Source: Neoechinorhynchus agilis
Taxonomy: Eukaryota; Acanthocephala
NCBI GenBank assembly: GCA_051530055.1
Contig: JBMGUZ010000020.1
Span: forward strand, 1-42,618
Reading direction: 5' to 3'
Length of the DNA stretch: 42,618 nucleotides
Shown here: positions 1 through 9,473 of the stretch, one piece after another
How the letters are laid out: each line of letters opens with the position of its first letter
How positions within the stretch are numbered: the stretch's first letter is position 1
The notes under the pieces: model-generated
Database searches by the model: none
Told to the model about the DNA's origin: nothing
What the model saw: only the letters and a program-made list of their open reading frames with translations
Position numbers and translations under genes: made by a program

Positions 1-940
1 AAAAGAGGTCGCAGGTATCCTGAGATACGCGCCTCCTACATGGCATATGCCGACGACATCGTATTGATGTCCTCAACAGTCGAAGGAGCGCAACGCATGC
101 TAAATAGACCGTGCGAGAGGGCGAGTATGATTGGTATGACCATCAACTCGAAAAAGACGGAATTCTTGACGATTCCGCATGTCGTGCATACAGTCTCTGG
201 CTAAGGGCCGAATGGCGTTGAGCAATTAAAACAGATAGAGCGGTATGTCTATCTGGGAGCTGTCGTTCCTGAGGTGAGTGCGGATGTCAGCCGAAGGAGA
301 GCTATAGCTTGGAGAGCAATGGGGCAACTTAAACCACTGTTTGACAGTGTCTTTGCCAGACGAACTCCGTTCGAAGCTGTTTAGGGCTCTAATTGAGAGC
401 ATTCTCTACTACAATGCAGAGACCTGGACACTGTCACCAACGGCGACGAGGCAGTTGGACCAAAATCATTCATCTCTCTTACGTGCGGCGTTCAAGGTCA
501 GATGGTAAGATGGTAAGATAAAGTGACCAACAAAGCACTGTATAAGAGAGCCGGAGTCCAACCGCCCAGTGAATATTTGCGCCGCAGACGACTGCAGTTC
601 ACGGGCAATATAATTCGGTCCGAGGCATCTTGCCCACAGGTCGTGAACAGTTCCTTTTCTGGAAGCCAACGACATTGTATCTTAAGGGCAAAGGGAACTG
701 TCGTACATACGATGACCTGATTTTAAGAGACGCGAATTGCCCGCATAACAGGACTGCTGTCGTGTATTTTAGATCTCTTGCGGAGTCTAATTCTATTTGA
801 CAAGCTTATACCTATGGTGCAACGTAGGAAAGTAACGTTGCATACAATACAATGTCGCAGCGAATCAACGGGGCGATCCAACGCGGCAATGCCATTGCCA
901 TCAAGGAAGCTGCCGAACAATCATAACATATGGGTAATGC
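1..940 (+). mobile_element. LINE (non-LTR retrotransposon) 3' remnant
   Basis: Frame 1 from base 1 reads through a reverse-transcriptase palm motif (AYADDIVLMSS at about 43-75) followed by GMTINSKKTEF, then stops near 203. The same protein continues after the stop with RYVYLGAVV and RRRAIAWRAM, and after a frame change near 365 with LFRALIESILYYNAETWTL. A further frame at about 522-640 gives VTNKALYKRAGVQPPSEYL and RRRRLQFTG. This order (catalytic ADD, thumb, then a YxAETWTL block and a basic C-terminal segment) is the usual end of RTE/R4/CR1-like LINE proteins. I cannot assign the clade from a fragment this short. At least two frame changes and several stops make it dead. The 5' part lies outside the window. 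No poly-A tail or target-site duplication could be fixed; the 3' limit is approximate. Confidence 0.85.
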
Positions 941-1073
941 GGATTTGATATGACTGCTAAATAAAATTCTGTGACTTTTAGTAAATATAAACAAGAAACG
1001 ATTTCATTTTAAATCAATGACCTACGCATAAGAAAAATCAATAAAAACATTACTAAAAGTTCGCCACAGAAAC

Positions 1074-3247
1074 ATGGATTCTTCCGACGAAATTGCGTCA
1101 TTCTCCATATTGAATTCGTCACAAATACGAATAAAATTTACAGCCGTGGTAAGGGCGACATTTTAAAACAGAACAAAGTTACCGGCTAACCATGCTTAAA
1201 ATGATAAAATACGATTTGGTCAATATCAACAAAGTTAGTAATGGCTGAATAAGCGAAATCGGCCAAAAAAATCGGTTAGATTAATGCCCTATTTATGGAA
1301 GTCGGTCGTTTAAGGTTATTTCTGTAAAATTGTGAATTCTAAAATATCGTGTTTGTTTATTGCAGATGCCGGATCCTCCATTAAAACGGATTCGGGATTT
1401 TATCCTGGATCGCGACCTTTCAACGTGCCCTTCGTCGGCGAATGAAAAAGCCCATATTGATTATTGCGATATGCTCATTGAAGCCTTTGAACTGACCAAT
1501 TCTACGATGCGTATTGAGCGTTCCATGGCGAAAAGGAATGAACCTTCGCCCTCTAGCAGCAGTGCTACGAATACTGCGATTTCGCTACTTAACAGCTTAA
1601 CTTACGAAAACGATTTACCACCGGTCAATGAGCTCAAGTGTCATGATTAATCTTTGATCTCAATTTCCGGATACAGTTTATGAGATCGAAGTGTATGAAC
1701 GCGATTCTAAGTTAGGAGAGCATTTTATACGTGGTATCGAGGATTGGGCTCCTCCAAGACCTCAACTCATTCTAACACGTCCTTCCATTGTCCACAATGA
1801 ACGATGTGCCGGTTGTGGGGCTATCTCAATGAATCGTCGTAACTGGCAGATTTGCGAATATTTCGGAAAGCAATTCTGTCCGGCTTGCATGCACGACGTT
1901 AGACACTACTTACCGGAGAAAATCATTTCTAATTGGGATTTTGGACACAAATATCAATTGAGTCGACGAGCTGTGTCGGTTCTTGACAAAAACCTAAACC
2001 AACCTTTCATTGATTTGGATATGGTGAATCCAGAGTTAGAGAAGACAGTAAGCGAGATTCGCCTTGTGAAGGAATTGCGACAACGTCTTCGAATTCTAAA
2101 ACGGCTCATTGGATCTTGTAAAAATGCTTCAAATGAACAGTATGATTGTCTAGTGGTTATTTGAGCGATCACCTTTTTGCCCCATTTTGGTACTGCCTCT
2201 AAAATAACAGTTTTCGACCTTTTGTTTTGTGGTCACGACTCCAAGTTTGAAACCCAAAATATACTTTTTAGAAAAATGTCATTCCTGTTCTTAGTGCAAT
2301 TATTTTGGCGGTTCAAGTTCAACTTACAAAACAGAGGCGATAAAAGAAATATTGTATACAATATCTTTTTCCATGGACACATTGTTTCGTTGCTTTAATT
2401 ATTCCCTAAATATTGAATATACTTTTAAAAGTGTGGGTCTTGACCCCAAGATTGAAAATCATTGCCTCTAAAATCTGATAATTTTTTAATCGATTTATGT
2501 GTCTTCTAGCAAGCCGGTTATTTTTTAATGAGGTGTTTAGATCATCCTTTACTCGGCTTTTTCCTTTACGTCTCCCCGGGAGGTATCTGAGGATCCGGAG
2601 GGTTCAGGGTGTTAATTTTATTGGCTTCCCTGATGCAATACATCAGTTAACTGTATGCGTAAAGGAAAAAGTCAAGGGATGTTCTAAACATCTAATTAAA
2701 AATTACAATAAAATTATTTTTAGAGCTGTTCAGCGTCTATTTAAAAAATAGCAATCGCTCATAGGCAAATTTGATTTACATTCCTTTATAATTTCTTCGC
2801 ATTAGACTTACAAGTGTTCTTGATTCTCTTTCTGGCTCACACGTCTACAACCAGTCGCATCTTTATTCATTGTTTGATCTGTTCCAGGTATAGCTGCCGT
2901 TAGCTCTCGAAAATCTCATGTTCGTCGTAGGTTAAATCAGGAAAACATCAGATAATAATCGATTCGATCATTAAAATATTCACAAAACACGTCCTTTCGT
3001 GCTCCAGTTGCTCATCAGCCGGCATGCAATGTTCAATGTGCAAGCAGGAAACTTTGATCTTTCCATTTGAGGAAGACGTCATTACTTGCATTTGTAAGCT
3101 TTCTTTATCCATCAACGCTCTAACCTGAATCTTTTTAAAGATTGTTCAACTCTTTGTCACAAGCAATGTTCATTGAAATATCAGCGAATAAAATGTTGCT
3201 GCTGTGGCGGCAACGGTCGACAACTACAGCAGCAACCAGAATCATGA
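1074..3247 (+). CDS. Rubicon-homology (RH) domain zinc protein, Rubicon/PLEKHM/DEF8 family
   Basis: My exon model is 1074-1148, 1366-1639, 1677-2139, 2806-2887, 2952-3093 and 3141-3247; all introns are GT-AG, all phases agree, and it gives 380 residues. The first 115 residues are polar and unrecognised. From about residue 160 the RH domain reads in order: RCAGCG (C160, C163), CEYFGKQFCPAC (C176, C184, C187), YLPEKIISNWDF, KYQLSRRAVSVL, HLYSLFDLFQ, KHVLSCSSC, GMQCSMCKQ, LIFPFEEDVITC and a final CHKQC...CCCC cluster. Known RH domains bind several zinc ions and attach to RAB7 on late endosomes or autophagosomes; Rubicon, Pacer, PLEKHM1 and DEF8 are the relatives. No RUN, PH or C1 domain is visible, so this is a short member closest in layout to DEF8. 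The large 666-nt intron and small exons hide the C-terminal half from simple ORF searches. It converges on the next gene with a 53-bp gap. Family is firm; exon 1 and the exon 3 end are less sure. Confidence 0.83.
2140..2805 (+). other. Long intron of the RH-domain gene
   Basis: This AT-rich stretch separates two exons of the RH gene. It contains an open frame at 2497-2751 (84 codons) that resembles no family I know and is not needed to complete the RH domain. Two short phrases recur in it (TGCCTCTAAAAT near 2193 and again near 2464, each close to a CCAAG-TTTGAAA-like phrase), suggesting a small local duplication. I see no RNA gene or mobile element. Confidence 0.5.
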
Positions 3248-3300
3248 ATTTTTTTATTAAACTAAACCGATAAATCTCATTAAGACCAAGAATGTTAACG

Positions 3301-4161
3301 TTAAAGTAAATGTTTCTGTAATATGTCTTTAACTGGAGAGCATTCACCGCGACTTGTGTACCATGGCACTTCATTTAAGATATTTGCGACAACATGATCG
3401 ATATATTCGTCATAATCAGTCATTTTTGGTCTCTGAGCGCCGATCTCCTTTGTATTTACGCCCGATTCTCTTATAACCGGTAGACGCTCTCTTTCAAATT
3501 GAAAATTTCTCGAGCTTTTCCTATCCGAATTTCGAGACTTTAAACGATCTCTTAGTATAAGTAAGACGACAATTAGCAAGCAAAGTAGATAGATAAATAA
3601 AGAGAATTCTGGCTTTGTTTCCATTAGCACTTCAACGCTTTGTTCCAGATTAATATCGGTACACGTAATAGACATTATCGCTTTCTCGCTTCTGAGATCA
3701 ACGGTGTCATTAGGCGAAGTCGCTAAAAGGATTAAACATATTCGATACTTATCGAAGTTTTGGAACGTAAAATATTCATGTTCCCCAAATAGTGAACTAA
3801 ACTGAAACACCGATGAATACTCCGTGATTACCTTTGTTAAAAAGTCTTCGGTATCCAAGTTCTGCGAATAAACAACCATTGCCATATTCTCTGTGGAGTT
3901 AGAGGTGGTAGACGGCAATTGCACGTTGCACAAAATATCCTCAATTCCATTAAATCAATCAGCTTCTCTCAAGGCAAGAAAAAGAAACCAATTAAGTGTA
4001 TGGAAAAAGCAGTCCAATTTCGCTCTTGAGGTTGCATTTTCTACTTTGATGATCGAAGTGGCGTTATCAGCTGCAATGACTTCGGTTTCATTTATCCTTG
4101 AAAGTGGTACTGAATGGCTAACAAATATAAGCTTTAATAATATCCAAAAGTAATTCAGCAT
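3301..4161 (-). CDS. Type I membrane protein, tandem paralogue 1 (unknown family)
   Basis: I do not recognise the family. The chosen start (4161) opens a hydrophobic signal peptide (MLNYFWILLKLIFVSHS). A lumenal or extracellular part of roughly 170 residues follows, with several N-glycosylation sequons (NET, NAT, NAT, NST, NDT) and a YRICLILL...ITC pattern that faintly recalls fibronectin-III folds of cell-surface proteins. Then comes a single transmembrane helix (FSLFIYLLCLLIVVLLIL) and a basic cytoplasmic tail ending IDHVVANILNEVPW. It is a diverged tandem copy of the gene at 4470-5277, sharing the helix start PEFSLFIYLLCLL and the tail motif. The join between the signal-peptide exon and the main exon near 3940-4044 is ambiguous, because an in-frame TGA lies at 3955-3957 and must be removed. 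A possible 5' untranslated exon ends at a GTAAGC donor near 4248. Real gene likely; function unknown. Confidence 0.72.
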
Positions 4162-4469
4162 CGTGATGGGTGCTTTTATTGAGAATAGCATTGTGTGTGT
4201 GCCAAAAATACCGAATGTGTAGATGAAAACAAGAAACTTGCTTACCTCAAAGCTGTTTTCCACATCTAGACTGTTTAGTCGCTATTTTAAACAAAATAAT
4301 TACAAATGTTTTCTTTTGAGAATTTTACTTTTCTGAATTTTGTTCAAAAAGCACGTCAACTACAAACTTAACCTATTTTAATTTTTCTACACGAAAAACC
4401 ATCCTACAATGCGCTTATTACATATTATTAAATAATCATACACTACAATTTATCGTTTCATTTGTGTAT

Positions 4470-5277
4470 TTAGATGAATTTCCGCGTGTCAATATGCCAT
4501 GGAGCTTCTTTTAAAATGCTATCGACAACGACATCGATATTATCTTTAAGTTCATCTGTTTGATCCTCATCGAATTCATCGTTAATTTCTTCAAGACTCA
4601 GTTCTCGTTTCTCATCAATATTCTCTTTTGTGTGTCTCTTCTTCGATAATTCGTCTTTCATTTTTGTCGTTTTTCGAGACTGAAGATAATATCGCAGAAC
4701 TATAGGACTAATAAACAGCAAGCAGAGTAAATAAATAAACAGAGAAAACTCTGGTTTGACGTCTATAGACACACCGATTTCCGGATCAAGATTAACAATT
4801 GTGCATAAAAAGGATTTAACCACGTCCTCGTTTCCAAGGTCTGCGTTTTTATTCACTGATTTTTCTAAAAGGACTACGCATATTGAGTATCGGTCAAGAT
4901 TCTGAACTGCAACACGTTCATAATCGCCGTTAAACAGATGCTTTAGGTGAAAACTTTGAGAATATTGAACGGTTACCTTAGTGGCATAGTCATAAGTTTT
5001 GACATTCTGGACGTAGACGATCATTCCTAGATTATCGGTTGTGTTGGCTATCGCAGGCGGCAAATGTACATTGCAAATAATGTCCTTGATTCCATCAAAT
5101 CAATCGGTCTTCATTTTTCTTATTAAGACCGATTGCCTTATGGAAATAACAAACAATTTTCATTTGTAAAGTCGCTACTTCACTGTTTTCAACGATAACT
5201 TCAGAAATTGGCTGACATCGAAGAACTGTGGCCCAAGAAAATAAAATTGAACACACAACCAGTTCTGTGCCGCTCAT
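4470..5277 (-). CDS. Type I membrane protein, tandem paralogue 2 (unknown family)
   Basis: This is the second copy of the pair. The start at 5277 gives a signal peptide (MSGTELVVCSILFSWATVL); an in-frame ATG six codons earlier (5295) is less signal-like. The extracellular part contains CYFHK, FDGIKDIICNVHLPP, an NTT sequon and YSICVVLLEKS. The transmembrane helix starts PEFSLFIYLLCLL, and a very charged tail (Lys/Glu/Asp-rich) ends IDVVVDSILKEAPW. Identity to paralogue 1 is moderate over the ectodomain, high at the helix start and high in the last 18 residues, so the membrane entry and tail tip look constrained. As in paralogue 1, the signal exon and main exon are in different frames or separated by a stop, around 5085-5178, and need splicing. 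The gene is divergently arranged with the + strand gene at 5604. Function not inferred. Confidence 0.72.
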
Positions 5278-5603
5278 GTTAAACTTTAAACCCACAGCGT
5301 TGTCTTGCGCAATTTAAGAGTGCGCTTAATCATAGACCTTTTGGTGGAGATAGTGAGCAAACGAACAGACTCATAGTTGAAAAAAAAGTTCAGATTTTAG
5401 GTCAGGTTGTCAAGTCCATATTTAACATGAACGAAGATTATGATTGTGCTTTCTTGTAGATTTACATGTGAGCGTGCGTGCGCGCACGATAAACAAATCA
5501 AAAAAACGACAAAGGTATCGATTATTTTTTGGACTCGATCATCGTAACCATGACGACGATGTATCATTAGTATGAATGTAAAGAAACGACGCACTTCCAC
5601 AAA
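5278..5603. promoter_or_regulatory. Divergent intergenic region
   Basis: About 325 bp separates the start of the minus-strand membrane-protein gene from the start of the plus-strand orphan gene, so it should hold both promoters. I see a short GT/GC-alternating run near 5468-5486 (GTGAGCGTGCGTGCGCGCAC) but no convincing TATA box or named site. A short minus-strand open frame here (5397-5600) has no coding signature. Confidence 0.35.
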
Positions 5604-6428
5604 ATGTTAAAGGTACAGGCTATTACCATTTCAAATCCCTTTTCAAAAACAATATATTTTCTTTATGTACCAGATCGTTTCTATATTCCCAGGTTTAATT
5701 AACCTTAAAAAACTTTTAGGAGCAACCAAAAGGACTACGAGTTACGAGGCTACCAAAAGCAATTCCGAATAAACCGCCTAAACGATCTTTCAACCGTCCT
5801 TCTATGCGAATTCGACAAGGCAATAAGAACGCATTTATGCGATTGAATACAATGTGTGGTGAAGAATTTTCCGAGCTCGAAGAAGACAGTAATCCAGTCA
5901 CGGTCGTGCGTTTGAAGGAGCCTAAAAAAGTAAATCAAGAATCAACTTGTAGCGACAAACGTAAGACACGAACAGCGGAGGATTCGAGTTCAAGAACGCA
6001 TAATCTCACAATTGGTTTTGGTTCTGAAATTATGCACTAAATCTAAAAGCGAACAAGATTATCTTTATACGTACAGTATAACAAGTCCTCAAAGTGCGTA
6101 CGATGAATATGAAGAAGGGCATCGGTCGACTCTGGACACAATTCCTTCATTCGCAGATCTAAAGGTTTTTCATACGTCTCCAAGGAATGTCCAATTAAAA
6201 TCCAATAAGCCAAAGAATAGGAGTCCAATCGAAAATCAACGACCAGTTGACTTGAGAAAGCCTGTGCACAAATATAGTATTTTTGAGAACGTTACTAAAG
6301 GATTGTTGAGAGAAGACTTTGTTAAATGGCTAATGGACTTACCTGAGTTTCCAACAGAGAAAATAGCCGAAACGTCCGAGTACTTGAGTGACGAACTTTC
6401 GCGTAATTTTTATCTCATTCCAAAATAA
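5604..6428 (+). CDS. Orphan basic, low-complexity protein (three exons)
   Basis: Exons 5604-5612, 5720-6014 and 6058-6428 give 224 residues. The first coding exon is only nine bases (ATG TTA AAG) before a strong GTACAG donor; the next begins after CTTTTAG in matching phase. The 43-nt second intron (6015-6057) joins HNLTI to DYLYTYS. The N-terminal third is Lys/Arg/Pro-rich (RLPKAIPNKPPKRSFNRPS), the middle is acidic and Ser/Thr-rich, and the last 55 residues look like a small folded or helical segment (KYSIFENVTKGLLREDF, WLMDLPEFPTEKIAET). No signal peptide, transmembrane helix or known motif is seen. It ends 219 bp before the convergent eIF4A stop. I recognise no family. The exon phases and lack of stops over 670 coding bases support a real gene; the start exon is the weakest part. 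Confidence 0.62.
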
Positions 6429-6647
6429 ACTAATTTTGTTTCCAATTTAAAATGTAGAAATTTAGCGATATCATGTTGAGAAAGAGATCAACAGGAATTC
6501 ATAAAAATCATTCGAAATGAAATATCGATATGCATTGATCCCAAAGCCTTCTACTACTACACACAGGCACTCTGTTAAATGGAGCTCAACTCTTTTTTTC
6601 TGTTTCGTGCTAGACTCCGGTCATGCTCCTTAGACCACGAAGCCACC

Positions 6648-7892
6648 TCATACGAGCAATTCGTGAACGTTCATTGGCATTTCTTCGATGGAAGTACCAT
6701 AGAACTCTTCGATTCCTTTCAGATACTCTTTATCCTCGTTCGTGACAAAGTTTATAGCGACTCCCTTTCGACCAAATCGTCCTCCTCGACCAATTCGATG
6801 AATATAGCTTTCACGATCTTTAGGAAGATCGAAATTTATGACCAAAGAGACTTGTTGGACGTCGATTCCACGTGATAAAAGATCGGTAGTAAGCAAAACA
6901 CGACTTTGACCTTCCAGAAATCCCTGCATAATTCGGTTTCGTTCATCTTGATGCATATCGCCATGAATGGCAGCAACTGGATGCTGGCGCTCTTCCATTT
7001 CACGCTGCAGCCATTCGACGACCTTGCGAGTATTACAAAAGATCACTGATTGAGTGACCTGAAGACTAGCGTACAGATCGCATAAAGTCATAAGTTTGTT
7101 AGCGTCTTGTTGGACATCAACGTAAAATTGTTTAATACCCTCAAGAGTAAGCTCTTCCTTCTTAACTAATATCGTAACTGGATCTCGCATAAATCGATCA
7201 GTTACTTCAAGAACGGCATCTGGCATCGTCGCACTCATCAACACAACTTGTGTATCTTCTCCGAGATTTTTAAAGACATCATAGATTTGATCGGTGAATC
7301 CTTTACTTAACATTTCATCTGCTTCATCCAAAATGAACATCATGATCGAACTAGTGCGAAACGCTTGACGTCTTATCATGTCTAAAACACGACCGGGCGT
7401 ACCGACCACAATATGGACACCATTTCTAAGAGTTGTCATATCTAGATCAATACTGGTACCACCGGTACAAGCGTGGCATTTCACCTTCATGTAGTTGCCC
7501 AGAGCCACGACAACCTTTTGAATCTGGCGAGCCAACTCACGAGTGGGAGCAAGGATAAGTACTTGGCAGTCACTATTGCGGCAGTCCAGGCGTTGAATGG
7601 CAGCGACGGCATAAGTAGCGGTCTTTCCCGTTCCAGACTGTGCCTGAGCTATGACATCGTGGCCTTCGATGATGGGCACAATGGCACGCTGCTGAATGGC
7701 ACTCGGATGCTCGAAACCGTGAGCAAATATTCCACGAAGCAAAGGATCCTGAAGACCCATGTCCTCAAACTTTTGATATGTCTTTTCGAAATTACTTAAG
7801 ATTTCCTTAGAACCATCAGATCCGTCTGGTATCGGACTAGAAAACTTGGCAGAAACCGTGGATGGGTGGTCTGCGAACGCGTCAATATTCAT
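6648..7892 (-). CDS. eIF4A: Translation initiation factor eIF4A (DEAD-box RNA helicase)
   Basis: A 414-residue intronless ORF. Motifs appear in the standard order: Q motif ([12 protein letters not shown], 59-70), motif I AQSGTGKT (84-91), PTRELA (116-121), TPGR (165-168), DEAD (189-192), SAT (220-222), then the second RecA domain with [27 protein letters not shown] and HRIGRGGR (365-372). eIF4A unwinds 5' UTR structure as part of eIF4F using ATP. The [14 protein letters not shown] and [10 protein letters not shown] signatures match eIF4A1/2 rather than the exon-junction eIF4A3, which has DVWARGLDVPQ and HRIGRSGRYG. Length fits the family (about 400), with a slightly longer N-terminal tail. 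Start 7892 is the first ATG; a TTTTTCTAG lies shortly upstream and could be a splice acceptor. All catalytic motifs are intact. The open frames on the other strand here are shadows. Confidence 0.97.
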   Translation of the reverse strand: MNIDAFADHPSTVSAKFSSPIPDGSDGSKEILSNFEKTYQKFEDMGLQDPLLRGIFAHGFEHPSAIQQRAIVPIIEGHDVIAQAQSGTGKTATYAVAAIQRLDCRNSDCQVLILAPTRELARQIQKVVVALGNYMKVKCHACTGGTSIDLDMTTLRNGVHIVVGTPGRVLDMIRRQAFRTSSIMMFILDEADEMLSKGFTDQIYDVFKNLGEDTQVVLMSATMPDAVLEVTDRFMRDPVTILVKKEELTLEGIKQFYVDVQQDANKLMTLCDLYASLQVTQSVIFCNTRKVVEWLQREMEERQHPVAAIHGDMHQDERNRIMQGFLEGQSRVLLTTDLLSRGIDVQQVSLVINFDLPKDRESYIHRIGRGGRFGRKGVAINFVTNEDKEYLKGIEEFYGTSIEEMPMNVHELLV

Positions 7893-8080
7893 GATATTTG
7901 TCTAGAAAAACAAAGAAAAAAAGAAGCAATCTAATCATATCGTTGCGCCAAACATGTAGGTGTGTCCAATTCTAGTGACTTTAACTTTAAAAACTATAAA
8001 ATGATTACTTGCATTATTGTATTTGGGAAAGGGAAAATACTTTCTTTTTTTATTAGTTTTAAAACCCTCTTCAGGATGCC

Positions 8081-8127
8081 ATATTTCACACCGGTCGGAT
8101 AATTTCGATATTTTACGCCAAGGTTTG
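8081..8127 (+). repeat. 47-bp direct repeat, copy 1
   Basis: This 47-bp phrase (starting ATATTTCACACCGGTCGG, ending ACGCCAAGGTTTG) recurs at 8288-8334 with one mismatch (T/C at 8105). Copy 2 forms part of the left arm and loop of the foldback at 8274-8400, so copy 1 may be a half-element left by an earlier insertion. Flanks of the two copies do not match. Confidence 0.9.
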
Positions 8128-8273
8128 CCTTTGTTTCGCAAGTTTCTTCGATCTCTCTTTCGGAATACACCGTTAAAGTTCCACGAATAAATTATATCTT
8201 TAATTAATATCTTCGCGGGAAAAGATACTTTTTTCTCTTAGTTTCGCCACCCCGACGGATTCAAATCTTTACT

Positions 8274-8400
8274 AATTTATTTCCCCGATATTTCACACCG
8301 GTCGGATAATTCCGATATTTTACGCCAAGGTTTGTGATTGCTTGTGGGTGTGACAATGTCGGAATTATCCGACCGATGTGAAATATCGGGGAAATAAATT
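8274..8400. repeat. Foldback (inverted repeat) element
   Basis: The left arm (8274-8318, AATTTATTTCCCCGATATTT onward) and right arm (8356-8400, ending ATATCGGGGAAATAAATT) are reverse complements over about 45 bp with roughly two mismatches, around a loop of about 37 bp. It could be a tiny foldback transposon or MITE, or a transcribed hairpin. I see no clear target-site duplication. The arm shares AATTTATT...CCGATATTTC with the palindrome arm of the satellite that starts 1.5 kb downstream. Confidence 0.85.
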
Positions 8401-8853
8401 TTAAAAACAGACAATATAATGATTATTTCAACTTTTTTAAGTCAATTTCTGTCTAATTAAAAGAAGGGCAAATTTGTGCTTTTTGAGGTTAAAATAAGAG
8501 ACGTTTTACTATACAAATGGAGTATTGAAGATTTTAAAAGCAAACTTAAAAAGATGATTGGTACGGATAGACTCCTTTTTCTTCTTCTGAAACATAGCTC
8601 AAGATATGAAGGCGTAAGAAACAAGTGTAATACAATAAGACGAAACGTCTGTGCAAAAAAGCGCTTTTGTTAACAATTTTGAGGGCACTTTAAAAGTTAT
8701 TCATATTTGCGAATTTTCGGAAATAATTGAATTACTAGAGAATTGACATTTCTCGTACGTACCAATAACTAATTTACGGAGGAAATGTGATAAATAAAGA
8801 TATAATCTCTCAGAGGTTGACCTTTAGGCGAGTGATTGTGGCTTTTGAACAAA

Positions 8854-9295
8854 ATGAAAGAAGGGAGATGCCAAAAAACCGATGGTATGAGTAAAACGGC
8901 GATCCTTGAGTAGTGAAGAACGAAAAGCAATAAAAAAGCAGCAAGACTACAAATTACTAACTCACCCATCCGATCAGTGAATATACCCATAAAACCGTTC
9001 AGCCGAGCAGCAGGCGTGTATAGCACAGCTATCGCAACAGTTCTCAACAACACGAGAGAAGTTACGAAAGAACGCCTTCTACGTAGAAAAACTCCGTTAA
9101 AACAAATAACACTTGTGGATTTTAAGATCTCAAAACACAGACCCAAATGAACGCAAACCATAAAAAATCCAAGCGGTGTCTATTACCGGTTCTGTTTTAA
9201 TATTTTGTTTCTTTCAGCTCGATAGCGCAACTATGAAAAAGCAGCGTGGCTTAGTACGTCATGTTCGGAGGGAAAAGTGGTTCAGTCCGTTTTAA
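8854..9295 (+). CDS. Tentative small basic protein upstream of UBL5
   Basis: Exons 8854-8884, 8919-8976, 9024-9114 and 9218-9295 join with GT-AG introns of 34, 47 and 103 nt in matching phases into an 85-residue, very basic protein (MKEGRCQKTDERKAIKKQQ ... TREVTKERLLRRKTPLKQ ... KKQRGLVRHVRREKWFSPF). The last exon is the best supported: it follows a strong TTTGTTTCTTTCAG acceptor and only one frame is open. I do not recognise the product; the composition would fit a small ribosomal, mitochondrial-ribosomal or RNA-binding protein, but that is a guess. It stops 178 bp before UBL5 in the same direction, as in an operon. A 130-codon open frame on the opposite strand (8769-9161) competes for the same bases. 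Confidence 0.4.
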
Positions 9296-9473
9296 ACCGT
9301 TTCTTGTCGATTTGTACCTCTTCTATTTTCTACCTCTATAAACCTTACAAATTTAACGGGCTATTTCACATTTACTTTTAGCTTAAGTCGTTAGGCTTTA
9401 TTCGGCAAGATTAAACTCATCCAATTATCTCGTTTTTCACAAGGACGCACACAATTTAACGGCCACGATTTAG

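Larger units (their letters stand above)
7893..8853. other. Upstream region of eIF4A with duplicated and foldback sequence
   Basis: No gene that I can support. Two short open frames (7935-8141 on minus, 8476-8673 on plus) have no recognisable content. The stretch holds a 47-bp phrase at 8081-8127 repeated at 8288-8334, and a foldback at 8274-8400. Both lie about 190-510 bp upstream of the eIF4A start, so they could sit in its promoter or be remnants of a small mobile element. Confidence 0.6.

Noticed and set aside
2497-2751. 84-codon ORF inside the RH gene intron
   Set aside because: I first tested it as the continuation of the RH domain, but the true continuation was found at 2806-3247, and this frame has no family resemblance.
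3135-3374. 79-codon minus-strand frame
   Set aside because: It overlaps the last RH exon and the end of the membrane-protein gene in another frame, and has no features of its own.
3955-3957. Selenocysteine or readthrough TGA in membrane paralogue 1
   Set aside because: The second paralogue has a frame change at the same place, so a spliced-out segment explains both better than recoding.
6600-6650. Possible tRNA or structured RNA (TTCGTG...CACGAA stem) in the eIF4A 3' region
   Set aside because: A six-base stem and a D-arm-like phrase are present on the minus strand, but there is no T-arm consensus, anticodon arm or acceptor stem.
6579-7799. Plus-strand open frames across eIF4A
   Set aside because: They are the antisense of a complete, conserved DEAD-box coding sequence.
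8769-9161. 130-codon hydrophobic open frame on the minus strand
   Set aside because: It overlaps the plus-strand exon model whose last exon has a strong acceptor. It has no recognisable domain, and part of it could itself be read as an intron (GTGAGT donor). Kept only as an alternative.
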